Below the pieces are notes generated by a model. That model ran no database searches and was not told where the DNA came from. It was given only the letters and a program-made list of their open reading frames with translations. This document shows positions 51,064 through 60,016 of a DNA stretch of 64,000 nt, piece after piece; the stretch's first letter is position 1; the number at the start of each line of letters is the position of its first letter. The stretch comes from Methylotenera_A sp046598525 (GTDB lineage Bacteria; Pseudomonadota; Gammaproteobacteria; Burkholderiales; Methylophilaceae): contig JBKJIJ010000013.1 in the NCBI GenBank assembly GCA_046598525.1, positions 91,590-155,589 of the forward strand, given 5' to 3'. Both the position numbers and the translations under genes were made by a program.

Positions 51064-51561
51064 CTAGTCGTGATGTTTATCATGACCATAAGCGTGGCCT
51101 TTGCCATGTTTATGTTTGTGCTTATATTTTTTGTTATTACGATTATTATCATTGTAACGATCGTTATTATTGTAATTGTTGCGTGCGCCATTTCTATTTG
51201 GCTCATCAATCACTTTACCAACTACTGCACCGCCAGCGCCGCCTAAACCTGCGCCAACTACCGCGCCTGTGCCAGTACCGGTAACTCTGCGGCCTACATA
51301 AGCACCACCAGCACCACCAGCTGCACCGCCAATAACGGCACCTGCTTGGCCTTCACCTTTAGTTGTTACGGCGCCACCTAAGCCACCGCCCACTGCGCCA
51401 CCCAACACTTCGCCTGTGCTACCACCAACAATACCACCAAGAGCTGTACCTGCGGCTGCGCCCAAACCACCACCAATGGCGGTTTTAGCATTGCTGTCTG
51501 CAGCAAACGCTTGGCCAGATAATAATAAAACGGCTAATAATGGAGCGTGAATATATTTCAT
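51064..51561 (-). CDS. Glycine-zipper envelope protein
   Basis: 165 residues. A signal peptide ends near QAFAAD. Residues about 27-115 consist of GxxxG-rich glycine-zipper repeats (GGGLGAAAGTALGGIVGG), predicted to form membrane-associated helices. The C-terminus is hydrophilic and low-complexity (Asn/Asp/Tyr, then Lys/His/Gly) and could bind metal ions. An AAAAGGAAA ribosome site precedes the ATG. Similar proteins are annotated as glycine-zipper or OmpA-like zipper proteins without known function. Confidence 0.8.
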   Translation of the reverse strand: MKYIHAPLLAVLLLSGQAFAADSNAKTAIGGGLGAAAGTALGGIVGGSTGEVLGGAVGGGLGGAVTTKGEGQAGAVIGGAAGGAGGAYVGRRVTGTGTGAVVGAGLGGAGGAVVGKVIDEPNRNGARNNYNNNDRYNDNNRNNKKYKHKHKHGKGHAYGHDKHHD

Positions 51562-51694
51562 CGAATTTCCTTTTAATGATGTTTATGTTAACTACCGAAC
51601 TAACTTTTACATGGATTCAGTATATAGATTGTTTAAAATAGGCAAATAAGCCAATTCCGAAATATTTGTAGGCGCTTACCTACAAAGTTATTAG

Positions 51695-53947
51695 TTATTT
51701 AACGCGCATACCAGGCTGTGCGCCTACATCCGGCGATAAAACAAATGGCCCGCCGCGCTCATCACTGGCCGCTAGCACCATTCCCTCACTCATACCAAAC
51801 TTCATTTTGCGTGGCGCAAGGTTGGCCACCATCACAGTATTACGGCCGATTAAAGTAGCGGGATCATAAGCCGATTTTATGCCGGCAAACACTTGGCGCG
51901 GCTTATCTTCACCAATATCCAGTGTTAGTTTTAATAACTTTTCAGCGCCTTCAACATGCTCAGCATTAACAATTGTTGCAATGCGTAAATCCACTTTGGT
52001 GAAGTCATCAATGCTGATATAACTCCCCTCGCCCTCTGGGAGAGCGGCTGGGGGAGAGGACTGCTTATTTGAAACGGCTGCAATTACAGAGGTTGCCGTC
52101 ACATTTTCTTTATTCGCTTCTGTCATGGCTTCAATCAATTTTGGATCAACTCGGGTAATTAAATGGGTATATTCGTTAATGCTTTTACTTAAAAACACCC
52201 CTGAATCAGCAAAACTTAAGGAATTAATATTAAACAAACTCTCTATTTCTTTTGCGATTTCAGGCAAAACCGGCTTTAATTGAATAGTAATTTCTTTAAA
52301 TAAATTTAAAGATAACGAACATACGTCATGTAAACGACTTTCCATTCCCTCAATTTTTGCCAACTCCCAAGGCTTCATTTCAGCTACATATTGATTAACA
52401 GAGTCGGCACACAACATTATTTCTCTAACTGCTTTTGAATAATCTCTTGATTCGTAAGCACTAACTACAGATGCAGTTGCACTTGTTACTCCTTGATAAA
52501 GAGATGTCTCACGGTTAATCAACTCGACTGAATCCGAAAAAGATGGCCAGTATGAATTTTCTCTTGAAAGTTGAGAGCTTTGATTCCACTCTGAACCTCC
52601 TAGCTTTTCTAATGGTATTTTTTGTTTTAGCTCATCAAGTTTTAAGATACTTTCTTTTAATTGTATCAACGGTGAAATTTCACCATCAAACCTTTTAGAT
52701 ATAAAACCGGCTGTGCGGCTGGCAATATTGATGTATTTACCCACCAAATCGCTATTCACGCGCGCTACAAAGTCTTCCAAATTTAAATCAATATCTTCCA
52801 TGGTGCTATTGAGTTTAGCCGCATAGTAATAACGCAAATATTCTGGATTTTTAATATGCTCTAAATAACTACGCGCCGTGATAAACGTACCGCGCGATTT
52901 GCTCATTTTTTCGCCATTAACGGTTAAAAAGCCATGCGCAAAAATTTGCGTCGGTTTGCGGTAACCGCTAAATTCAAGCGTTGCAGGCCAGAATAGCGCA
53001 TGGAAATATAAAATGTCTTTGCCAATAAAATGGTATAGCTCCGTTGTTGGTTTTTTGCCTTCGTTACCCTCGGCTTGCCAATACTCTTCAAAATTTAGCG
53101 CTTCACCCTCTCCCCCGCCCTCTCCCTTTGAGGGCGAGGGAGTTTTATCGCAGAGGTTTTTAAAGCTGGCCATATAGCCAATCGGCGCATCTAACCATAC
53201 ATAAAAGTATTTGCCTGGCGCGTCTGGAATTTCAAATCCGAAATATGGCGCATCGCGCGAAATATCCCAGTCATTCAAGCCATTTTCAAACCACTCACCC
53301 ATTTTATTGGCGGCTTCGCCCTGAAGCGTGCCAGAACGCGTCCAATCTTTTAAAAATGCTTCGCATTCTGAAAGTTTGAAAAAGTAATGTTCCGTTTCTT
53401 TACGCACTGGCGCAGCGCCAGAAATGGCTGAATACGCATTAATCAGTTCAGTTGGATTATAGGTTGCGCCACAAACCTCACAGTTATCGCCGTATTGGTC
53501 TTTGGCATGGCATTTCGGGCACTCGCCTTTAATAAAGCGGTCAGGCAGAAACATGTTTTTAACGGGGTCAAAAAACTGTTCAATGGTTTTAGTCGCAATT
53601 TTGCCGTTGGCTTTTAATTTGCGGTAAATGGTTTGCGATAGCTCTTTATTTTCAGGCGCATTGGTTGAGTAGTAATTATCAAATTCCACCAAAAACTCTT
53701 TAAAATCAGCGCTATGCTCTTTATGCACATTGGCAATCAAGGCTTCAGGCGTAATGCCCTCTTTTTCCGCGCGCAGCATAATCGGCGTGCCATGCGTGTC
53801 ATCGGCGCACACGTAATGCACGGTATGGCCCTGCATTTTTTGAAAGCGCACCCAAATATCGGTTTGAATATATTCCACCAAATGGCCAAGATGAATACTG
53901 CCATTGGCGTAGGGTAAGGCAGAAGTAACCAGGATTTTGCGTGCCAT
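51695..53947 (-). CDS. metG: Methionyl-tRNA synthetase carrying repeat-derived insertions
   Basis: 750 residues, about 60 longer than usual. It charges tRNA-Met. The HIGH box is HLGH (19-22). The zinc knuckle has C143, C146, C156 and C159. KMSKS is at 347-351. The anticodon-binding helical domain spans about 400-615. The C-terminal tRNA-binding OB domain starts at about 646 (DDFTKVDLRIATI). Three stretches exceed the normal sequence: 269-282 (TPSPSKGEGGGEGE) and 631-643 (SPPAALPEGEGSY), both translated palindromic repeats, and an extra segment of roughly 40 residues around 440-490. All lie outside catalytic motifs, so the enzyme should be active. Confidence 0.95.
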   Translation of the reverse strand: MARKILVTSALPYANGSIHLGHLVEYIQTDIWVRFQKMQGHTVHYVCADDTHGTPIMLRAEKEGITPEALIANVHKEHSADFKEFLVEFDNYYSTNAPENKELSQTIYRKLKANGKIATKTIEQFFDPVKNMFLPDRFIKGECPKCHAKDQYGDNCEVCGATYNPTELINAYSAISGAAPVRKETEHYFFKLSECEAFLKDWTRSGTLQGEAANKMGEWFENGLNDWDISRDAPYFGFEIPDAPGKYFYVWLDAPIGYMASFKNLCDKTPSPSKGEGGGEGEALNFEEYWQAEGNEGKKPTTELYHFIGKDILYFHALFWPATLEFSGYRKPTQIFAHGFLTVNGEKMSKSRGTFITARSYLEHIKNPEYLRYYYAAKLNSTMEDIDLNLEDFVARVNSDLVGKYINIASRTAGFISKRFDGEISPLIQLKESILKLDELKQKIPLEKLGGSEWNQSSQLSRENSYWPSFSDSVELINRETSLYQGVTSATASVVSAYESRDYSKAVREIMLCADSVNQYVAEMKPWELAKIEGMESRLHDVCSLSLNLFKEITIQLKPVLPEIAKEIESLFNINSLSFADSGVFLSKSINEYTHLITRVDPKLIEAMTEANKENVTATSVIAAVSNKQSSPPAALPEGEGSYISIDDFTKVDLRIATIVNAEHVEGAEKLLKLTLDIGEDKPRQVFAGIKSAYDPATLIGRNTVMVANLAPRKMKFGMSEGMVLAASDERGGPFVLSPDVGAQPGMRVK
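52019..52057. repeat. CCCTC/GAGGG repeat inside metG, copy near the C-terminal domain
   Basis: C-rich (CTCCCCTCGCCCTCTGGGAG) and G-rich (GGGGGAGAGG) arms lie in the coding strand complement. The copy is in frame without stops and encodes SSPPAALPEGEG. It falls in the linker between the anticodon-binding and OB domains. Confidence 0.85.
53102..53143. repeat. CCCTC/GAGGG repeat inside metG, copy in the catalytic half
   Basis: CCCTCTCCCCCGCCCTCTCC is followed by CTTTGAGGGCGAGGGAG. It is in frame and encodes TPSPSKGEGGGEGE at residues 269-282, between GYMASFKNLC and the NFEEYW segment, a surface loop of the catalytic domain. Confidence 0.88.
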
Positions 53948-54074
53948 AAATTGCTTTAAATTGAGGTAAAACGCTATTTTAGCAAATTAAGCAGGCTTTC
54001 GCTTTAAGCATTCGCGCTTAAAACATGCGCTTGCGCTAAAATAATGTTTTTAAGATTAAGTAAAATTCACAATC

Positions 54075-55163
54075 ATGGCAATCAACGAATCCGACATCCA
54101 AAACGCATTAAAAACGCTTATAGACCCAAACACTGGCAAAGACTTTATTACCAGCAAATCGGCCAAGAATATTCAAATTAATGGCGAAAAAGTGAGCCTT
54201 GATATTGTTTTAGGCTACCCCGCCAAAAGCGTAATGGCAGGTGTACAGGCGCTAGTTGTTGAGCATTTAAAAACGCTGGCTGGCGTGAGTGAAGTGCTTG
54301 TGAATATTGGCAGCCGAATCGTTGCGCACAAGGTGCAGCAAGGCGTAAATTTATTGCCGAATGTGAAAAACATTATCGCAGTCGCTTCTGGTAAAGGCGG
54401 CGTTGGTAAATCCACTACATCTGTTAATTTGGCCTTAGCATTGGCGGCAGAAGGCGCAACTGTGGGCTTATTAGATGCCGATATTTACGGCCCTAGCCAA
54501 CCGCAAATGTTAGGCATTAGCGGCCGCCCAGAAAGCACGGACGGCAAAAGCATGGAACCTATGTTGGCCCATGGTATTCAAGCCATGAGCATTGGCTTTT
54601 TAGTAGATATTGATACGCCAATGGTATGGCGCGGCCCAATGGTCACAGGTGCACTAGAGCAATTGCTGCGTGACACCAAATGGAATGATTTGGATTATTT
54701 GGTGATTGATTTACCGCCGGGCACTGGCGATATTCAACTGACTTTAGCGCAAAAAATCCCTGTAACGGGCGCGATTATTGTTACTACGCCACAAGATATT
54801 GCCCTGCTAGATGCTAGGCGCGGCTTAAAAATGTTTGAAAAAGTGAATATTCCTATTTTGGGCATTGTAGAAAACATGAGCACGCATATTTGCAGCAATT
54901 GCGGCCATGAGGAACATATTTTTGGCGCAGGGGGCGGTGCCAAAATGTGTGCGGATTATAATGTGGATTTATTAGGTAGCTTGCCATTAGATATCAGCAT
55001 CCGTGAGCAAGCCGATAGCGGCATACCGACTGTAATTAATACGCCAGATTCCAAAATAGCCACTATGTATAAAGAAATCGCCCGCAAAGCCGCGATTAAA
55101 ATCGCCAATGCCAGCTTGGATCACAGCAGCAAGTTTCCGAACATTGTGATTCAGAATACATAA
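54075..55163 (+). CDS. apbC: Iron-sulfur cluster carrier ATPase (Mrp/ApbC)
   Basis: 362 residues. It transfers Fe-S clusters to apoproteins in the cytosol. An N-terminal MIP18/DUF59-like domain (about 1-85) is followed by the deviant Walker A GKGGVGKST near residue 106, LLDADIYGPSQP and DLPPGTGD. The cluster-binding CxxC is in STHICSNCGHEE near 275. It is divergent from metG, a conserved neighbourhood in betaproteobacteria (metG-apbC-dcd). Confidence 0.95.
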   Translation: MAINESDIQNALKTLIDPNTGKDFITSKSAKNIQINGEKVSLDIVLGYPAKSVMAGVQALVVEHLKTLAGVSEVLVNIGSRIVAHKVQQGVNLLPNVKNIIAVASGKGGVGKSTTSVNLALALAAEGATVGLLDADIYGPSQPQMLGISGRPESTDGKSMEPMLAHGIQAMSIGFLVDIDTPMVWRGPMVTGALEQLLRDTKWNDLDYLVIDLPPGTGDIQLTLAQKIPVTGAIIVTTPQDIALLDARRGLKMFEKVNIPILGIVENMSTHICSNCGHEEHIFGAGGGAKMCADYNVDLLGSLPLDISIREQADSGIPTVINTPDSKIATMYKEIARKAAIKIANASLDHSSKFPNIVIQNT

Positions 55164-55168
55164 TTTTA

Positions 55169-55780
55169 ATGCGCCACCAAGGGAAAATTACAAACTGGAA
55201 CGATGAGCAAGGGTTTGGTTTTGTCACACCAAACTGTGGCGGAAAAGACATTTTTATACACGTAAAGTCTTTTACAAGAAGTAAAAAACGGCCAGTAGGC
55301 AATGAATTGGTGAGCTACGAAGTGCAAACGGATAGAAATGGTCGGTTAAGTGCGCAAAACGTGCTTTATGTGGGCGAAGCTAAAGACAGGCCTGTGACAC
55401 TTGGGAAAAGCGTTTTCCCTGTTTATTTTGCGGTGTTGTTTTTAGCGCTGTTGGGCATTACCGTATTTTTAAAAACTCTACCATTGCTTGTGCTAGCCAT
55501 TTACTTGGGCGCCAGCTTGGTGACTTTTATTTTTTACTGGCAAGATAAGCGCGCTGCAAAATATGGTGCGCAAAGAATTTCTGAAAAAACCTTACAACTA
55601 TTAAGTTTAATGGGTGGCTGGCCTGGCGGATTATTTGCACAAAGGATTTTTAATCATAAATCGGTTAAACAATCGTTCCAATTTACTTATTGGGTAACTG
55701 TTTTTTTGAATATTGCCATATTACTTTTAATTACATCGTCTTTTGCACGCCGACTATTAGGAAGTTTAATGAGCACTTAA
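55169..55780 (+). CDS. Cold-shock domain plus DUF1294 membrane protein
   Basis: 203 residues. Residues 1-66 form a cold-shock OB domain with the RNP-like GFGFVTPN and DIFIHVKSF motifs. Three or four transmembrane helices (about 83-195) contain the DUF1294 pattern YWQDKRAAKYGAQRISEKTLQLLSL and GGWPGGLFAQ. It lies 5 bases after apbC, so it is probably co-transcribed. A membrane-tethered nucleic-acid-binding domain is implied; its role is unknown. Confidence 0.88.
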   Translation: MRHQGKITNWNDEQGFGFVTPNCGGKDIFIHVKSFTRSKKRPVGNELVSYEVQTDRNGRLSAQNVLYVGEAKDRPVTLGKSVFPVYFAVLFLALLGITVFLKTLPLLVLAIYLGASLVTFIFYWQDKRAAKYGAQRISEKTLQLLSLMGGWPGGLFAQRIFNHKSVKQSFQFTYWVTVFLNIAILLLITSSFARRLLGSLMST

Positions 55781-55830
55781 TTTTAGGCTTACATTAATTT
55801 AGGCCTAGCTTAATTATCACAAAGCTAAAA

Positions 55831-55856
55831 TGGATTCCCGCTTTCGCGGGAATGAC
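55831..55856. repeat. Solitary right arm of a type A element
   Basis: TGGATTCCCGCTTTCGCGGG plus AATGAC, with no left arm nearby. It lies in the 92-base convergent gap between the CSD-DUF1294 gene and pgl. Confidence 0.8.
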
Positions 55857-55872
55857 GAACTAAGGTGATGCC

Positions 55873-56568
55873 TTAGTTTAGTTTTACACCAAAGCAATAC
55901 ACATTCACACCATTTGCTGGCGCAATCAAAGTCGCAGGGATTTTCACACCCTTACGCCAATTGTCCACAGCCTCTTGCTTGCCTGCGCCAGTTACTAAAA
56001 ACAATACTTCATGCGTATTATTTAAACGATTTTGCGACATGGTTACGCGGTCTGCAGGTGGTTTTGGCGCATCAAACACTGGCACTACATCAGCGCTGTT
56101 ATCAACAGCTTGATTAGGAAACAGGCTGGCGGTATGGCCATCTTCACCTAAACCTAAAATCACCAAATCAAACGCACGCACGCCGTTTAGCGTTTTTGCA
56201 TAGGCTTTGGCGCCATCTACATTGCCTAATTCGGTTGGAATATCAAAAATTTGGTTTTGCGGAATCGCCACCAGATTTAACCAAACATCGCGCGCCATTT
56301 TGCTGTTGCGGTCAATGTGGTCAACTGGCAAACAACGGTCATCATTATGAAAAACATGCCAATTGGCCCAATCGGCTTGCTGCTGACTTAATAATTGATA
56401 CACACTTTTTGGTGTGCTGCCGCCTGCTAATACAATTAAAAAGCTACCATGCTGATTAATCGCCTCATTTGCGGCGGTTAAAATACGCGCTACAGCGGCT
56501 TGGTTAATCGCATCTTGCGATTGAAAAGCATGCCAGCGCGTAGTTGAAATTGATGTGTTTTGCGTCAT
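55873..56568 (-). CDS. pgl: 6-phosphogluconolactonase
   Basis: 231 residues. It hydrolyses 6-phosphogluconolactone, linking Zwf and Gnd. The DevB-type motifs are LAGGSTPKSVYQLL, WHVFHNDDRCLPVDH.DRNSKMA and LGLGEDGHTASLFP. It is divergent from gnd-zwf, so all three enzymes of the oxidative pentose-phosphate branch lie together. In RuMP-cycle methylotrophs this branch oxidises formaldehyde-derived hexose phosphate to CO2. Confidence 0.95.
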   Translation of the reverse strand: MTQNTSISTTRWHAFQSQDAINQAAVARILTAANEAINQHGSFLIVLAGGSTPKSVYQLLSQQQADWANWHVFHNDDRCLPVDHIDRNSKMARDVWLNLVAIPQNQIFDIPTELGNVDGAKAYAKTLNGVRAFDLVILGLGEDGHTASLFPNQAVDNSADVVPVFDAPKPPADRVTMSQNRLNNTHEVLFLVTGAGKQEAVDNWRKGVKIPATLIAPANGVNVYCFGVKLN

Positions 56569-56661
56569 AAGAACCTAATGGAAACTTTAAAAAATAAAAA
56601 AGCAGCTTTAAATTCTCTGCTTTTAAAATCTATGCCTATATTTTGATCAGTAGTGCTAAAT

Positions 56662-56690
56662 TTGAGAACTGCTACTGCATTTGCTATAAT
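56662..56690 (+). promoter_or_regulatory. Strong sigma70 promoter for gnd-zwf
   Basis: TTGAGA (56662-56667), a 17-base spacer, and TATAAT (56685-56690) preceded by TGC (extended -10). The start would be near 56697, leaving a leader of about 99 bases before the gnd ATG. This is the best consensus promoter in the window, in line with a central carbon pathway. Confidence 0.8.
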
Positions 56691-56795
56691 TATACTTAAC
56701 TCAATTAGATAATTCTTCAACAATTATTATTTTTTGTTTTCACCACATCCACAAGATGGGTGCTTTTATTATCCTCACATCATAGGAAAAACAGC

Positions 56796-57701
56796 ATGAA
56801 ATTAGCAATGATCGGCTTAGGTAAAATGGGCGGCAACATGGCTGCACGTTTATTACGTCACAAAATTGAAGTCGTTGGCTTTGATTTCAATACAGAATTC
56901 GTTAACACTTTAGCTAAAACTGAAGGCATGATTGCCGCTAGCTCAGTGGTAGATGCTGTTAGCAAACTAGAAGGCCAAAAGATTGTTTGGTTAATGTTGC
57001 CAGCTGGCGAAATTACCGAAAATCAAATTAAAGATTTAATTCCGCTATTAAATAAAGGCGACATCATCGTCGATGGCGGCAATTCTAACTACAAGCACAG
57101 TCAACGTCGCGGCGCCATGTTAGCCGAACTTGGCATTGGCTTTATTGATTGCGGTACTTCTGGCGGCGTTTGGGGCTTAGATAACGGCTACTGCTTAATG
57201 TACGGCGGCGACAAACAATTTGCTGATGTATTAACACCTTACGCGCAAGCCTTAACCCACGCCGACCGCGGTTGGGCACACGTTGGCCCAGTTGGCTCTG
57301 GCCACTTCACCAAAATGCTACACAATGGTATTGAATATGGCATGATGCAAGCATTTGCCGAAGGTTTGGACTTGCTAAAAGGCAAAGAAGAATTCAACCT
57401 AGACTTAGCGCAAATTACCGAATTATGGCGCCATGGCTCAGTTGTGCGTAGCTGGTTGCTCGATTTAACAGCCGAAGCACTCAAAAGTGACCAATCATTA
57501 GAATCAATCGCTCCTTATGTGGCAGATTCTGGTGAAGGTCGCTGGACAGTAGTTGAGGCGGTTGAGCAAGGTGTTGCGGCGCCGGTGTTAACAGTGGCAT
57601 TGCAAGCGCGTTTCAGAAGCCAAGATAAACATGGTTACAGCTACAAATTGCTATCGTTAATGCGTAACGCTTTTGGCGGCCACGCTGTTAAGAAAAACTA
57701 A
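56796..57701 (+). CDS. gnd: 6-phosphogluconate dehydrogenase, short (NAD-type, decarboxylating)
   Basis: 301 residues from the ATG at 56796, which has ATAGGAAAAA upstream; a frame opening at 56760 lacks conservation. It converts 6-phosphogluconate to ribulose 5-phosphate and CO2. The Rossmann motif is GLGKMGGNMAARLL. The substrate motif VDGGNSNYKHSQRRG and GSGHFTKMLHNGIEYG with the catalytic Lys are present. The length of about 300, not 470, places it in the NAD-preferring GndA/YqeC class used by methylotrophs for energy generation. Confidence 0.94.
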   Translation: MKLAMIGLGKMGGNMAARLLRHKIEVVGFDFNTEFVNTLAKTEGMIAASSVVDAVSKLEGQKIVWLMLPAGEITENQIKDLIPLLNKGDIIVDGGNSNYKHSQRRGAMLAELGIGFIDCGTSGGVWGLDNGYCLMYGGDKQFADVLTPYAQALTHADRGWAHVGPVGSGHFTKMLHNGIEYGMMQAFAEGLDLLKGKEEFNLDLAQITELWRHGSVVRSWLLDLTAEALKSDQSLESIAPYVADSGEGRWTVVEAVEQGVAAPVLTVALQARFRSQDKHGYSYKLLSLMRNAFGGHAVKKN

Positions 57702-57806
57702 AGTAAATTAATTCTTGTGCGTCATTTCTTAAAAAATTTTGAAATGACGCATGAGTATTTTTTGCCACAAAATTAAATATTCAGGTTTAGGATAAGGCTT
57801 AAAGAA

Positions 57807-59315
57807 ATGACGCAAACGCATACAAATAATGGAATTGACCCTTGTACCCTTGTGCTATTTGGCGCAAGCGGCAATTTAGCACGTGTAAAGCTTTATCCTG
57901 GCTTGTTTAGACTCGATTCGATTGGTCGCTTACCTGCTGAATTGAAAATTTTAGCAGTTGGCCGTCAAGAAGTAACTCAAGAAGCGTGGCGTGCTGATAT
58001 TAAAAGCATGCTAGATACAAAATTTAAAAAAGGTTACGATGCCGCCGCTTTTGAGCGTTTTATTGCGCGTAACTTTTATCATGCTAACCCGCCAACAGAC
58101 CCAGATGCGTTTAGCAAGCTTAAAGATACATTAAGTGATACCTCAATTTTCCCACAAAACTTGGCTTATTTTTTATCTGTGCGCCCTGTGGATTTCGCGC
58201 CAGTGGTTGAATCATTAGCAAAAGTGGGCTTGACGCAAGAAGATAAATTCTGGCGCCGTGTAGTGGTTGAAAAACCATTTGGTACAGATTTGAATAGCGC
58301 GATTGATTTACAAGCCGCGTTAACCAAAAACTTAAAAGAAAGCCAAATTTACCGTATTGACCATTATTTGGGCAAATCGGCGCTGCAAAATATTCTATTA
58401 CAACGCTTCACCAATACGATATTGGAGCCGATTTGGAACAATCAATACATTGATCATGTGCAAATCACCAATACCGAAATGTTGGGCGTGGGCGACCGCA
58501 CGCAGTTTTACGACAGTACTGGGGCTTTAAGGGATATGATTCAAAGCCATGTACTGCAAACACTGGCCTTAACCGCGATGGAAATGCCAAAAGATTTAAC
58601 ACCGCATGGCGTACGCGATGCGAAAATTAAAGTGTTAGAGCAAATTCGCCCTATTCCAGTGAACGAATTAAGCAAACATGCTTTCCGCGCGCAATATGCC
58701 GCGGGCGAAGTATTTAGTTCGGATGGCAAAGGCGAAAAAGCGCCAGGCTATTTAGAAGAATTAGGCAACAAAGATAGCGTAGTAGAAACATATGCGGCGT
58801 TAAAATTGTTTATTGATAATCCGCGCTGGCAAGGTGTGCCTTTCTATATTCGCACAGCAAAACGCTTGCACGAAGCCGATACGCGCATTTCTATCCGCTT
58901 TAAAAAAGCACCGTTACAAGTCAACGAGCAAGACCAAAACTGGCTGATTATCGGCATTCAACCGCGTGAGTGTATCAAAATGGAAATTCAAGCCAAAGTA
59001 CCAGGTTTAGATATCAACACCCGCACTATTCAATTAGATGCGGCAAACCGTTTGCCAGAAGATGACACGGTTGATGCGTATGAGGCTTTATTGCTTAACT
59101 TGATGCAAGGCGATAATTCAAATTACTTGCATATCAGTGAAGCCGAAGCACAATGGCGCTTGGTGGATCCAGTGGTTAAAGCATGGGCTGCGGACAAATC
59201 GCCTGTGCATCAATACCCTGCTGGCTCAAGTGACCCAGAAGCATCAAAAATGATTTTTGAAGCAGAAGATCAGTTTTGGCGTTATTCAATTCAATTGGGT
59301 GGCGATCAGCAATAG
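57807..59315 (+). CDS. zwf: Glucose-6-phosphate 1-dehydrogenase
   Basis: 502 residues. It oxidises glucose 6-phosphate to the lactone with NAD(P). The nucleotide motif is FGASGNLARVKLYPGLF, the active-site RIDHYLGK is complete, and VVEKPFGTDL lies upstream of it. It follows gnd by 105 bases without a terminator, so co-transcription from the gnd promoter is likely. A terminator follows it. Confidence 0.97.
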   Translation: MTQTHTNNGIDPCTLVLFGASGNLARVKLYPGLFRLDSIGRLPAELKILAVGRQEVTQEAWRADIKSMLDTKFKKGYDAAAFERFIARNFYHANPPTDPDAFSKLKDTLSDTSIFPQNLAYFLSVRPVDFAPVVESLAKVGLTQEDKFWRRVVVEKPFGTDLNSAIDLQAALTKNLKESQIYRIDHYLGKSALQNILLQRFTNTILEPIWNNQYIDHVQITNTEMLGVGDRTQFYDSTGALRDMIQSHVLQTLALTAMEMPKDLTPHGVRDAKIKVLEQIRPIPVNELSKHAFRAQYAAGEVFSSDGKGEKAPGYLEELGNKDSVVETYAALKLFIDNPRWQGVPFYIRTAKRLHEADTRISIRFKKAPLQVNEQDQNWLIIGIQPRECIKMEIQAKVPGLDINTRTIQLDAANRLPEDDTVDAYEALLLNLMQGDNSNYLHISEAEAQWRLVDPVVKAWAADKSPVHQYPAGSSDPEASKMIFEAEDQFWRYSIQLGGDQQ

Positions 59316-59366
59316 TTAAAATAATTTGCAATCAAAGTGTGATTTATTGTTATTATTTGCACTCAT

Positions 59367-59397
59367 TAAAAGCGGAGTTAATACTCCGCTTTTTACC
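59367..59397 (+). terminator. Intrinsic terminator after zwf
   Basis: AAAAGCGGAGT and ACTCCGCTTTTT form a stem with a T-run about 50 bases after the zwf stop codon. Confidence 0.9.
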
Positions 59398-59427
59398 TTT
59401 TAATAGACTAATGAATGAGCGTTAAGC

Positions 59428-60003
59428 ATGAGTATAAAATCGGATAAGTGGATTCGCCGCATGGCTGAAGAGCATCAAATGATTTCTCCATTTGAGCCAA
59501 AGCAAGTCAAGATGAATGCCGCTGGCGAGCGCATGGTTTCTTACGGCACATCCAGTTACGGCTACGATATTCGTTGCAGTAAAGAGTTTAAATTATTCAC
59601 CAATATCAATAGCACAATTGTTGACCCGAAAAATTTCGACCCGAATTCGTTTGTAGAAGTAAATGCCGATTACTGCATTATTCCGCCGAATTCATTTGCC
59701 CTAGCGCGCACCGTTGAATACTTTAAAATCCCGCGCAACGTATTAACCATTTGCTTAGGCAAATCCACTTACGCACGCTGCGGAATTATTGTAAATGTGA
59801 CTCCGTTTGAGCCAGAATGGGAAGGCTATGTAACGCTGGAATTTAGCAACACAACACCGCTACCAGCCAAGATATACGCCAACGAAGGCTGTGCACAAGT
59901 GCTGTTTTTTGAAGCCGATGCCGACGATGTTTGCGAAACCAGTTACAAAGACCGTGGTGGTAAATACCAAGGCCAAGTGGGCGTTACACTGCCTAAAATC
60001 TAG
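59428..60003 (+). CDS. dcd: dCTP deaminase
   Basis: 191 residues. It deaminates dCTP to dUTP for thymidylate synthesis. Typical segments are SSYGYDIRCSKEFKLFTN, CIIPPNSFALARTVEYF, GKSTYARCGIIVNVTPFEPEWEG with the catalytic Glu, and the C-terminal KYQGQVGVTLPKI. Length is normal for the trimeric family. It stands in its own transcription unit after the zwf terminator. Confidence 0.96.
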   Translation: MSIKSDKWIRRMAEEHQMISPFEPKQVKMNAAGERMVSYGTSSYGYDIRCSKEFKLFTNINSTIVDPKNFDPNSFVEVNADYCIIPPNSFALARTVEYFKIPRNVLTICLGKSTYARCGIIVNVTPFEPEWEGYVTLEFSNTTPLPAKIYANEGCAQVLFFEADADDVCETSYKDRGGKYQGQVGVTLPKI

Positions 60004-60016
60004 TCATTAGTAGGCA

